A program made the translations under genes and the position numbers. This document shows, piece by piece, positions 33,619 to 41,363 of a DNA stretch of 64,000 bases. This DNA is from Myxococcales bacterium. GTDB lineage: Bacteria > Myxococcota_A > Bradymonadia > UBA7976 > UBA1532. Position 1 is the first letter of the stretch; every line of letters starts with the position of its first letter. Location of the stretch: assembly GCA_020633435.1 (NCBI GenBank), contig JACKDP010000004.1, forward strand, positions 310,001 through 374,000, written 5' to 3'. The notes beneath the pieces were generated by a model. The model did not search any database, was not told the origin of the DNA, and was given only the letters and a program-made list of their open reading frames with translations.

Positions 33619-35290
33619 CGCTTCGCGCCGGAACGCTCTGCTGACCGGCACGATGGGCCGTGATGGGCGGAGTGGTGTCTGCGCTCGACCCGGAGCCATA
33701 GCGCGGCCAGTCTGTTCATGGAGGAGCGGTGGCTGGTCGTGCTCCAGCCGTCTCGCCCGAGCGTTGCGGGTCTCAGCGTGCCCTGTGCTGATCGCCGTCT
33801 TCGCGGCCGGCTGCTCCGACTTTGTTGCTTCCACGGACCCGCCCGAGCCAGAGATGGCGGCTCCCTGCCCGACCGCGCTGCCCTGGGGCCCGACGGCCCT
33901 TCCCCCAGGCATCACCGTGGTAGAGGTAGGCCGCTGCGGGGATGTCATCGGCCGCGGCGATCCCCAGGGAAGGTGGCTGTGGCGGGCGGAGGACGGCGCA
34001 GTGCTCCCGCTGCCGGCGGGGGTGATCGACTGGCGGTTTTCGGATGACGGCTTCTGGGTCATCCCGGACGACGGGCCAACGCTGGGGGCCATCGTGCGCG
34101 TCGCCGATGGCGTGGCCTTGCCGACACCCCGCCGGGAGGGGGTGGTCTATGGGGTACCCGGGTGGCTCGTCGGGCCAGGTCTCCCCCCTCGCCCGACCCT
34201 GCTCGTCGCCTGCGAGGCCGGTGAGTACCGAACATCGTCCCCGTCGGCGGGCTGGCCGGGCCCGGCCTCCCCGGTCATCCACCGAGAGCGCTCGGGCTGC
34301 CGGTGGTCCAGCATCCGCAGCCAGCCCACGGTGAACAGCGCTGAGGGGAGCGACGCCAGTCGGCGCACCGTCGAGGCCTGGAGTGTGCTTCGAGGTCGGT
34401 CGGTCGTGAAGGCGGAGATACCGGTGGAGGCCGGTCACCCCATCAACGACGTCATCGGGTTCTCACCATGGAGCTGTCGCCGCGGGGACGGGGCGGTGGT
34501 GGTGCTTGATCCGGCGGCACAGCAGGCCCAGGTGGACCCGACGGTCCCCCGGCAATTGACGGTCTTGAGCGTCAGCCTGGCCGATCGGCGGACGAGTCAG
34601 CCCTCGCAGGCCCTCGCCCTGCCGCGTGGTGAGCAACCCACTGTCGTGCAGGATGGCCGATCGGTCGTGGTCTCCGCTGGCGATCAGAGCCTCTGGTTCC
34701 CCGAGAGGGGGGAACCGCTCATGCTCCGCGGGGCAGCCCTGGCACTGGTTGACGACCTGGTCGTCGTCGCGCAAGGGGGAGCCTTGGTGGTGGTCGACGG
34801 GAGCGGCGAGGTCGTCGCCCGGCTGCCGGCCGCTCGGCAGGTACACGCCGGTCTCGGGGCGCTCGGCCTCGTCTGGCGGGAAGGGCCCGTGGACATCTCG
34901 GGGTTGTGGCGACCCGGTGAGGCGGACGTGCTGCGGCTGCATGCCGGTCGGGACCTGCGGCTGGTGGGCGTCCACGCCACCGGCATCGTCGTCACCGATG
35001 GCGCTGGACGGGTCGACGCCATCTTCGACGATGGGCGAGCGCTTCACGTCGCCGATGATGCCACCGAAGTGACCCAGCTCGTCGAGGCTGAAGCCGCCCG
35101 GGTTGTTCGAGTGGAGAAGGCGAGCGGCGAGGCGACCCTGGTCCGGATCGACCCGGAAGGCGTCGAGGTGCTGGCGGTCATGCACCGGGCGGCCCAGGAC
35201 CCTGGGGGGCGAGCGCTGGCCGCCGAGGCAAGGGGCGCGGGCGGTATCGACGTCGTCTTCGCCGGGGACTGGAGGCGGTCGACGCCCTGA
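33611..35290 (+). CDS. Putative beta-propeller-like lipoprotein in the A/T-richer patch
   Basis: The frame has a lipobox (CPVLIAVFAAGC) about 65 codons in and ends with strand-turn units (GEVVARLPAARQVHAGLGAL, GIVVTDGAGRVDAIFDDGRA). These look like degenerate propeller blades with Asp-Gly turns. The start is uncertain. ATG 33611 overlaps the previous stop and suggests coupling but gives an over-long Arg-rich leader, while a TTG at 33764 (MRVSACPVLIAVFAAGC) gives an ideal lipoprotein signal. Codon choice differs from the neighbouring operons. Probably transferred or evolving together with the array lipoprotein. No catalytic motif seen. Confidence 0.7.
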   Translation: MTSASRRNALLTGTMGRDGRSGVCARPGAIARPVCSWRSGGWSCSSRLARALRVSACPVLIAVFAAGCSDFVASTDPPEPEMAAPCPTALPWGPTALPPGITVVEVGRCGDVIGRGDPQGRWLWRAEDGAVLPLPAGVIDWRFSDDGFWVIPDDGPTLGAIVRVADGVALPTPRREGVVYGVPGWLVGPGLPPRPTLLVACEAGEYRTSSPSAGWPGPASPVIHRERSGCRWSSIRSQPTVNSAEGSDASRRTVEAWSVLRGRSVVKAEIPVEAGHPINDVIGFSPWSCRRGDGAVVVLDPAAQQAQVDPTVPRQLTVLSVSLADRRTSQPSQALALPRGEQPTVVQDGRSVVVSAGDQSLWFPERGEPLMLRGAALALVDDLVVVAQGGALVVVDGSGEVVARLPAARQVHAGLGALGLVWREGPVDISGLWRPGEADVLRLHAGRDLRLVGVHATGIVVTDGAGRVDAIFDDGRALHVADDATEVTQLVEAEAARVVRVEKASGEATLVRIDPEGVEVLAVMHRAAQDPGGRALAAEARGAGGIDVVFAGDWRRSTP

Positions 35291-35346
35291 CATGCCCTGA
35301 TCGACAGGGCTTGTGCGCGGCCGCGCCCCCGCATAGGCTCTGCGGC

Positions 35347-35613
35347 ATGTACCTGGGCCGCGTCATCGGAACCTGCGTCGCCACCGTGAAGTACGAGGGC
35401 ATGCAAGGCTATCGCCTGCTCATCGTGGAGCCGGTGGACGACGAGGGTCGCGTCACCGGCGACCCGCATGTGGCCGTGGACGTGACCCAGGCCGGCCCCG
35501 GCGAGACGGTCTTCCTGGTCGGCAGCCGCGAGGCGGCCCTGGCCTGCGACCCGTCCTTCGTCCCCGTGGACGCCGCCGTGGTGGGCATCGTCGACGCCCT
35601 GGACGTGCCATGA
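35347..35613 (+). CDS. EutN/CcmL-type microcompartment vertex protein 1
   Basis: This encodes 88 residues. MYLGRVIGTCVATVKYEGM, LLIVEPVDDEG, VAVDVTQAGPGETVFLVGSR and DAAVVGIVDALDV follow the EutN/CcmL pattern throughout (GxVxGTxxxTxK, G-E-x-V-x-x-x-x-G-S, VDAxVVGIVD). These proteins form pentamers that cap the vertices of bacterial microcompartment shells. The gene overlaps the second copy by 4 bp. No hexameric shell (BMC-H or BMC-T) gene lies within the window, so the rest of any shell must be encoded elsewhere. Confidence 0.92.
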   Translation: MYLGRVIGTCVATVKYEGMQGYRLLIVEPVDDEGRVTGDPHVAVDVTQAGPGETVFLVGSREAALACDPSFVPVDAAVVGIVDALDVP

Positions 35614-35882
35614 AGCTGGCCCGCGTCCTCGGCACCGTGGTGTCGACCATCAAGCACCCCGCCTTCGACCACCGCACCCTGCTGTACTGCGACGTGCTCA
35701 CCCCCGCGGGCGATCCCGACGGGCAGCGCATCATCGCGGTCGACCATGTGCAGGCCGGCGTCGGCGACACGGTGCTCATCCTCGACGAGGGCAACGGCGC
35801 CCGGCAGATCCTGGGCCCCACCGCCCAGCCGGTGCGCGCCGTCATCGTCGGCATCGTCGACGAGGTGGAGCTGGTGCGGTGA
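35610..35882 (+). CDS. EutN/CcmL-type microcompartment vertex protein 2
   Basis: This encodes 90 residues. MKLARVLGTVVSTIKHPAFD, LLYCDVLTPAGDPDG, IIAVDHVQAGVGDTVLILDE and AVIVGIVDEVELV give the same EutN/CcmL fold, clearly diverged from the first copy. Paired or triple pentamer genes are common in microcompartment loci, where different vertices can be used. It overlaps both neighbours by 4 bp, so pentamer 1, pentamer 2 and the aldolase are translated as a coupled set. Confidence 0.92.
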   Translation: MKLARVLGTVVSTIKHPAFDHRTLLYCDVLTPAGDPDGQRIIAVDHVQAGVGDTVLILDEGNGARQILGPTAQPVRAVIVGIVDEVELVR

Positions 35883-36673
35883 GCGCCACCTCCGAGACGC
35901 GGCTGCGTCAGGAGCTCGTCCGCTACAGCCTGGCCATGCACGCCGCCGGCTTCGTGGCCAACCACGACGGCAACCTGTCCGTCCGCGTGGCCGACGACCG
36001 CATCGTCTGCACGCCCACCGCCTTCTCCAAGGCCGACGTCACCCTCGACGATCTGGTGGTCGTGGACGCCGCCGGCACGAAGCTCTCGGGCCGCCGCCGG
36101 CCCTTCAGCGAGCTGGTCCTGCACCGCGCCGTCTACGACGCCCGGCCGGACGCCCTCGCCGTGGTGCACGCCCACCCGCCGTTCGCGACGGCCTTCGGGG
36201 CCGCCGGCAAGCCGCTGCCCCACCCGTTCCTGCCCGAGGCCGTCGTGTCCCTCGGCGCCGCGGTGCCGACGGTGCCCCTGACGCCCCCCGGCAAGCCGGC
36301 CGCCGACGCGCTGGCCCCCTTCGTGCGCCGCTGCGACGCCGTCCTGCTGGCCGGGAACGGCGCGCTCGCCTGGGGGCCCACGCTGGAGCTGGCCTGGCTG
36401 CGCCTGGAGCTGGTGGAGCACCTGGCCCGCATCGCCCACGCGGCCCTGCCCCTCGGTGGCGTGCAGCCCCTGCCCGCCGACATGGTGACGGCCCTGCTGG
36501 CCGCCCGCGCCAGGGCCGGCCTGCGGGCCCCCGACGAGGCCGGCACCCCGACGCCGCCCGCTGACCCGGTGGTCCAGCGCGCCGCCGCCCAGGCGGTGTC
36601 CGTCCTGCCCAACGTCGACCGCCAGGTCGCCGAGCGCATCGCCGCCGAGGTGGCCCGCAGCCTGGGCCGCTAA
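35879..36673 (+). CDS. Class II aldolase/adducin family protein, candidate microcompartment cargo
   Basis: This encodes 264 residues. GFVANHDGNLSVRV, PTAFSKADVT, SELVLHRAVY and VVHAHPPFATAF match the fuculose-1-phosphate aldolase family, including the Glu and the first two zinc histidines. The third zinc ligand, normally in ANHG, reads LLAGNGALAWG, so the His is replaced by Asn. The catalytic domain ends near residue 210. A Pro-rich linker (APDEAGTPTPPADP) then leads to an amphipathic helix (VVQRAAAQAVSVLPNVDRQV...RSLGR), the layout of a microcompartment encapsulation peptide. Aldolases of this class are core enzymes of PVM-type compartments that break down fucose and rhamnose. The altered site leaves the real substrate open. 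Confidence 0.85.
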   Translation: MSATSETRLRQELVRYSLAMHAAGFVANHDGNLSVRVADDRIVCTPTAFSKADVTLDDLVVVDAAGTKLSGRRRPFSELVLHRAVYDARPDALAVVHAHPPFATAFGAAGKPLPHPFLPEAVVSLGAAVPTVPLTPPGKPAADALAPFVRRCDAVLLAGNGALAWGPTLELAWLRLELVEHLARIAHAALPLGGVQPLPADMVTALLAARARAGLRAPDEAGTPTPPADPVVQRAAAQAVSVLPNVDRQVAERIAAEVARSLGR

Positions 36674-36712
36674 ACCGCTGATTTCATTGTAGAGTCGGGG
36701 TGCTCGGCGCCG

Positions 36713-38557
36713 CTACCAGCCCGCGCCGAACTGCTCCACGACGGCCCGCAGATCCCCCCGGTCGATGGTCTGATCCCGGGTCGGATCGAGGGCGTCGTCC
36801 CAGGCCGGATCCGGCGTGGCGCGCCCCTGGGCGGCCCACACATCCAGCAGATCGATGCCGTCCACCACCCCCGACAGGTTCACGTCCCCCGCGGGCTCGG
36901 GCAGCACCTGCCGGAAGATGGACAGCTCGGGGTCCAGGCTCAGCCGCTGCGCCTCCCCCAGCGGGACCTCCTGGGGCCCGGCCTGATCGATGGCCACGTC
37001 GACCTCCCGCGTGTCGCCGCCCGGCAGCAGGCTGCCCCGCAGGGCCACCTGGGCCGAGAACCGCCCGTTGCGGTTCGGGAGCTGCTCGATCTCGATGGTC
37101 ATGCGCGCGTCGCCATCCCGCGGCGGCCGCGCCCGCACCCGCAGGCGCGGGTAGCCCGCCCGGCGGATCCACTGGCCGAAGAAGCCCTCCAGGTCCTCCC
37201 CCAGCTCCGCCTCCAGGAACCGCTGCAGCTCCCGCGTGGTGGCGATGGCCCCGCTGAACGCCTCGACGTAGCGGGCCAGCGCCGCGTCGAAGCCCCGGTA
37301 GCGCTGGCGGAGCTGCTGCAGGACCGCGCTGCCCTTGTCGTACATGACGAGGACGCGGGTGAACGAGTCGTCGACGCCCAGCGCCTCCGAGTTCAGCGGC
37401 AGATCCGCCGCCTCGTCCACCCCCAGCACGTACTCCCAGTAGTTCAGCCGCGCGTGGTCCCGAGCGCCCACGACCTCCTCGGAGAAGCGCGTGGCGGCGT
37501 ACTCAGCGAAGCCCTCCGACAGCCAGCCCTCGGCCAGGTCCACCACCCCCACCAGGTTGAAGAAGTACTGGTGGCCGATCTCGTGGCTGAGCACCTGCCG
37601 CACGACCGCCGCCTCGAGCGCGTCGGGGGGGATGAGCCAGAAGCTGAGCGGCAACAGGATGTTGGCCTGCGGCCCGAGGCCCACGCCGGCCTCATCGGCG
37701 ATGGGGGCGACCCCCAGCCGGCTGAACGGGAACGGCCCGAGCAGGCCCTCGTAGAAGTCGACGGCCCGCTGGGCCTGCACGCCCAGCATCCGCCCCTCGT
37801 CCACCGTCGCCGGGGGCAGGAAGACCTCCACGCGCCCATCCACCGAGACGGCCCGCGTCGGCCCCACGGCCAGCGCCCCGAGCACGGTGTCGCGCTCGCT
37901 GCGCCACCGCCACCGCTGCCCGCCGCCGACGTCCAGCGGGGCGTCCCGGCCGCCGATGCCCACCGGCGACCAGCCCCGGGGCACCCCCAGATCCAGCTCC
38001 AGGGCGAAGCGGTCATCCACCGGGAACTCGCCGCTCAGCGGGTACCAGCCGTACTCCACCAGGTGCCGGAACGGCCCGTCCTCGATGCAGCTCGACGGCT
38101 CGAAGCAGTAGCCCCCCAGGGCCACCTCCATCTCCAGGTCCGCCACCTCGCCCGGCCCGAGGGGCGGCGCGAGCTGGACGAGCAGCTCCCCCGTCTCGGG
38201 GTTGCGCTCGAAGGCCTGGCGCCGGCCGGCGCGCGTGATGACCGAGGGCTCGAAGAAGAAGGCCAGCAAGGGGGCCACGTCCGCGCCCATGGGCGAGGCC
38301 GCCAGCCGCACCAGCATCGTCGCGGTCGGCGGCAGGATGGGCCCCTCCGGCGCGATGTCCATCCGCACCACGACGCGCCGCAGGTCGATGATGCCGGTCG
38401 AGTCGGGCCGCCGCCGGCCGCCCTCCAGGCCCGGCAGCCGGTGATCCAGCAGGCTCGCCCGCCACCAACGCAGGCCCGCGAGGCCCTCGTCCGCGTGGGC
38501 CACCGTCGCCGCCAACCCACTGATCGCAAAGCACAAAGCCAGGAAGTGCGCCCTCAC
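36713..38557 (-). CDS. M1-family metallopeptidase with C-terminal dockerin-like repeats
   Basis: This encodes 614 residues from a GTG at 38557, preceded by AGGAGG. The signal peptide is RAHFLALCFAISGLAATVAHA. HEIGH near residue 320, followed 18 residues later by E in WLSEGFAEY, is the complete HEXXH-x18-E zinc site of M1 gluzincins; a GAMEN-type exopeptidase motif is not obvious (GLGPQANILLP stands there). The last 55 residues contain GDVNLSGVVDGIDLLDVW and DPTRDQTIDRGDLRAVVEQF, two calcium-loop-plus-helix units with type I dockerin spacing. So it is a secreted protease-like enzyme able, in principle, to dock to a cohesin. It overlaps the upstream lipoprotein gene by 4 bp (GTGA). Convergent with the aldolase gene. 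Confidence 0.87.
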   Translation of the reverse strand: MRAHFLALCFAISGLAATVAHADEGLAGLRWWRASLLDHRLPGLEGGRRRPDSTGIIDLRRVVVRMDIAPEGPILPPTATMLVRLAASPMGADVAPLLAFFFEPSVITRAGRRQAFERNPETGELLVQLAPPLGPGEVADLEMEVALGGYCFEPSSCIEDGPFRHLVEYGWYPLSGEFPVDDRFALELDLGVPRGWSPVGIGGRDAPLDVGGGQRWRWRSERDTVLGALAVGPTRAVSVDGRVEVFLPPATVDEGRMLGVQAQRAVDFYEGLLGPFPFSRLGVAPIADEAGVGLGPQANILLPLSFWLIPPDALEAAVVRQVLSHEIGHQYFFNLVGVVDLAEGWLSEGFAEYAATRFSEEVVGARDHARLNYWEYVLGVDEAADLPLNSEALGVDDSFTRVLVMYDKGSAVLQQLRQRYRGFDAALARYVEAFSGAIATTRELQRFLEAELGEDLEGFFGQWIRRAGYPRLRVRARPPRDGDARMTIEIEQLPNRNGRFSAQVALRGSLLPGGDTREVDVAIDQAGPQEVPLGEAQRLSLDPELSIFRQVLPEPAGDVNLSGVVDGIDLLDVWAAQGRATPDPAWDDALDPTRDQTIDRGDLRAVVEQFGAGW

Positions 38558-39417
38558 CGCCCCACCTCCTGGACGCGGATGGATCCCTCGGTGAAGACCG
38601 CGTCGACCGGCCGGTTCTGCCGGTCGCGCAGCGCCCGGTAGCGCGCCGGGAAGCTCACCCGCCCCTCCCCGCGCCCCAGGAGCTGGAACCGCAGGCGGAA
38701 GGCCGTCGGCCGGCCGTCGAGCAGGCGCCCGGCGGCCACACGACCCGGGCCGATCTCCTTCGCCTGGGCCTCCAGGCTGCCCGTCGGCGTCGCCTCCACC
38801 AGCGTCATCAGGCCCCGGTCGAAGGCCAGGTGGAAGGCGAGCCCCCACGCCGACGCCGGCTCGCGCGGCAGCACGACCTCCAGGATGAGCTCGCCGGCCG
38901 GGCTCGGCCGGGCCTCCAGCCGGATGGCCCCCTGCCCCGCCGGATCCGAGGTGTACTCGGCCACCAGCGCGGTGTTCACGCTCACGTCGGGGACGCGGGC
39001 GTCCGTCGGCCCCGCGTCGGACGGCGGCGGGCGCGCGTCCCGGCCGGCGTCGCCGCGGGGCGGGAAGCCCCGGCCACCATCCGGCGCGCGCCGCGGCGTG
39101 CCCGTGACCTCTACCGGCGCCCCCGGGCTCGGGCGACCGTCCGCGACCACCACCACCAGCGTCTGGCCGGCGGCCTGGTCGGCCGGCACGAAGACGGTCA
39201 CCTGGCTGGGCGCCCAGCTCTCGGCCACCAGGGGCCGGCCCCCGAGGGCCACATGGCCGGCCTCGCCGAAGCCCTCCCCCTCGATGACCAGCCGGTCCCC
39301 CGGGTCCACGGGGTCGGGCCGCACGGCGTCGATCCGCGGGCCCCCGGCGGGCGCGTCGTCGGTGCAGCCGCCGAGGGCGGCCAGGGCGAGCGAGACGGTG
39401 AGGGCGAGTGTGCGCAT
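38554..39417 (-). CDS. Lipoprotein with IPT/TIG and cohesin-like domains
   Basis: This encodes 287 residues. The signal MRTLALTVSLALAALGGC carries a lipobox. Residues about 27-105 (PRIDAVRPDPVDPGDRLVIE, GEGFGEAGHVALGGRPLVAE) form an IPT/TIG Ig-like domain. An Asp/Pro/Arg linker leads to residues about 150-285, where GLAFHLAFDRGLMTLVEATP, GRVAAGRLLDGRPTAFRLRF and VDAVFTEGSIRVQEV follow the strand pattern of a cohesin domain (Y/F-D-x-x-x-L-x-x-V, then G-x-x-x-F/L strands, ending in a GSI-x-V strand). It shares an overlapping start/stop with the dockerin-bearing peptidase, suggesting a receptor and ligand pair. The cohesin call is by pattern only. Confidence 0.7.
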   Translation of the reverse strand: MRTLALTVSLALAALGGCTDDAPAGGPRIDAVRPDPVDPGDRLVIEGEGFGEAGHVALGGRPLVAESWAPSQVTVFVPADQAAGQTLVVVVADGRPSPGAPVEVTGTPRRAPDGGRGFPPRGDAGRDARPPPSDAGPTDARVPDVSVNTALVAEYTSDPAGQGAIRLEARPSPAGELILEVVLPREPASAWGLAFHLAFDRGLMTLVEATPTGSLEAQAKEIGPGRVAAGRLLDGRPTAFRLRFQLLGRGEGRVSFPARYRALRDRQNRPVDAVFTEGSIRVQEVGR

Positions 39418-39464
39418 GGAGCGACGGTTCTACCCTGGACGGCGGGGCCGGGTACACTCCCGCC

Positions 39465-40277
39465 ATGGACGCCGCGCCCCCGGCCGGCCCCGGCGGCTTC
39501 GTCGACGGCCACTGCCACCTCGATCTCGACCCCCGGCCCCCCGCCGAGGTGCTGGCCCGCGCCCGCGCCCGGGGCATCACCGACGTCATCGTCGCCGGCG
39601 TCGATCCCGCGGGCTGGGCCGCCCAGCGCGACCTCGCGGCCGCGCACCCGGGCGTCCACCGCGCCGCCGGCCTGCACCCGTGGGCCGCCGCCGAGCGCGG
39701 CCCCGCCCTCGCCGACGACCTGGCCGCGCTGCACGCCACCCTGGCGGCCGCCCCGCTGCCCGTCGCCCTCGGCGAGCTCGGCCTCGACCACCACGCCTGC
39801 CCCCCGGCCACGCGGCCGGCCCAGGAGGCCGCCTTCCGCGCCCAGCTCGCCCTGGCCCGCGAGCGCGACCTGCCCGTCGTCCTGCACCTCGTCCGCGCCC
39901 ATGGCCGCGCCCTCGAGCTGCTGCGCGCCGACGGCCTGCCCCGCGCCGGCGGCGTCGTGCACGGCTTCTCCGGCAGCGCCGACGTCGCCCGCGACTACGT
40001 GGCCCTGGGCCTGCACCTGGGCGTCGGCTTCGTCATCCTGCGGCCCGGGGCCCGCAAGCTGCACGCCGCCGTCGTCGCCCTGCCCGTCGAGCGCCTCATC
40101 CTGGAGACGGACGCCCCGGCCTGGCCGGTGGCCGGCGGCCCGAGCCCCAGCGAGCCCGCCGACCTGCTCGCCATGGCCGCCGCCGTCGCCGCGCTCAAGG
40201 GCCTCGACGCCGAGGCCCTGCTGCAGGCGTCGAGCGCCACCGCCCGCCGCCTGTACCGCCTGCCGGCCGCGCCTTGA
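39465..40277 (+). CDS. tatD: TatD-family metal-dependent hydrolase (DNase)
   Basis: This encodes 270 residues. FVDGHCHLDLDPRP gives the HxH metal motif at the N-terminus; VALGELGLDHH contains the conserved Glu. PVVLHLVRAHG and GVVHGFSGS carry two further His ligands and LILETDAPAWP the final Asp. The length is typical for TatD, a 3'-5' exonuclease-type amidohydrolase-fold enzyme linked to DNA repair and turnover. The start at 39465 is the ATG directly before the barrel; an upstream in-frame ATG at 39408 overlaps the divergent gene. Its stop lies inside the likely nadA promoter. Confidence 0.9.
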   Translation: MDAAPPAGPGGFVDGHCHLDLDPRPPAEVLARARARGITDVIVAGVDPAGWAAQRDLAAAHPGVHRAAGLHPWAAAERGPALADDLAALHATLAAAPLPVALGELGLDHHACPPATRPAQEAAFRAQLALARERDLPVVLHLVRAHGRALELLRADGLPRAGGVVHGFSGSADVARDYVALGLHLGVGFVILRPGARKLHAAVVALPVERLILETDAPAWPVAGGPSPSEPADLLAMAAAVAALKGLDAEALLQASSATARRLYRLPAAP

Positions 40278-40307
40278 CTTTTCTGCACAATGCGTCTAAG
40301 TAGACGC
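40274..40307 (+). promoter_or_regulatory. Candidate nadA promoter with overlapping 16-bp palindrome
   Basis: TTGACT at 40274-40279 and TAAGTA at 40297-40302 are 17 bp apart. The palindrome gcgtctaagtagacgc (40292-40307; 7-bp arms, 2-bp centre) covers the -10 position, as expected of a repressor operator. I do not recognise it as a known NadQ, NrtR or NiaR site. Confidence 0.45.
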
Positions 40308-40336
40308 CCGAGGCTCGAACCCACCGGGAGGTGAGC

Positions 40337-41296
40337 ATGCTCATCCAGATCACCGACGGCGCCCCCGTCGATCACGTCGACGCCATCGCCCGCCTCAAGC
40401 GCGAGCGCAACGCCATCATCCTCGCGCACTACTACCAGGAGCCCGAGATCCAGGACGTCGCCGACTACGTGGGCGACTCCCTCGGCCTCTCCCAGCAGGC
40501 GGCCGCCACGGACGCCGACGTCATCGTCTTCGCCGGCGTGCACTTCATGGCCGAGACCGCCAAGATCGTGAACCCCGACAAGATCGTGGTCCTGCCCGAC
40601 CTGGAGGCCGGCTGCTCCCTCGCCGACGCCTGCCCCGCCGACGCGTTCCAGGCCTTCATCGACGCCCACCCGGGCCACAAGGTCGTCAGCTACATCAACT
40701 GCTCCGCCGCGGTGAAGGCCATCAGCGACGTCATCTGCACCTCCAGCAACGCCGCCGACGTCGTGCGCCTCTTCCCCGCCGACCAGCCCATCATCTTCGC
40801 CCCCGACCGCAACCTGGGCGCCTACGTCCAGCAGGAGACGGGGCGCGACCTGGTGCTCTGGCAGGGCACCTGCCAGGTGCACGAGGTCTTCAGCGAGAAG
40901 AAGCTGGTCGAGCTCAAGATCCGCCACCCCGACGCGGCCATCATCGCCCACCCGGAGTGCGAGCCGCAGGTCCTGCGCCACGCCGACCACATCGGCTCCA
41001 CCGCCGCCCTGCTGCGCTACGTCCAGCAGAGCGAGCGGCAGACGTTCATCGTCGTCACCGAGTCGGGCATCCTGCACCAGATGGCCAAGGACGCCCCCGG
41101 CAAGACGCTCATCCCCGCGCCCCCCGAGGGCAACTGCGCCTGCAACGAGTGCCCCCACATGCGGCGCAACACCCTGGAGAAGCTGCACCACGCCCTGCGC
41201 GACCTCACCCCGCGCATCGAGGTGCCCGAGGCCGTCCGCCAGGCCGCCCTCAAGCCCCTCCAGCGCATGCTCGCCCGCGACCTGTCCGCCGCCTGA
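40337..41296 (+). CDS. nadA: Quinolinate synthase
   Basis: This encodes 319 residues. The enzyme condenses iminoaspartate with dihydroxyacetone phosphate to quinolinate in de novo NAD synthesis, using a [4Fe-4S] cluster. NAIILAHYYQEPEIQDVADY, VGDSLGLSQQAA, FAGVHFMAETAKI, DLEAGCSLADAC and CACNECPHMRRN supply the substrate motifs and cluster cysteines (GCSLAD, the Cys of the GTCQVH stretch and NECPHM). The ATG at 40337 is preferred over the in-frame GTG at 40331 because GGGAGG lies 5 nt before it. No nadB or nadC is adjacent. Confidence 0.96.
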   Translation: MLIQITDGAPVDHVDAIARLKRERNAIILAHYYQEPEIQDVADYVGDSLGLSQQAAATDADVIVFAGVHFMAETAKIVNPDKIVVLPDLEAGCSLADACPADAFQAFIDAHPGHKVVSYINCSAAVKAISDVICTSSNAADVVRLFPADQPIIFAPDRNLGAYVQQETGRDLVLWQGTCQVHEVFSEKKLVELKIRHPDAAIIAHPECEPQVLRHADHIGSTAALLRYVQQSERQTFIVVTESGILHQMAKDAPGKTLIPAPPEGNCACNECPHMRRNTLEKLHHALRDLTPRIEVPEAVRQAALKPLQRMLARDLSAA

Positions 41297-41363
41297 GGCC
41301 CCTGGGGTCGCGCCCCCCGAGTCTGGTAGCGTAGGCCGCCAACGAACTCGGGGGAGGACGACG

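Noticed and set aside
35347..35882. Reading the two EutN-like genes as ordinary small OB-fold proteins
   Set aside because: Both carry the full GxVxGTxxxTxK to VVGIVD pattern over the correct length, and they neighbour a class II aldolase.
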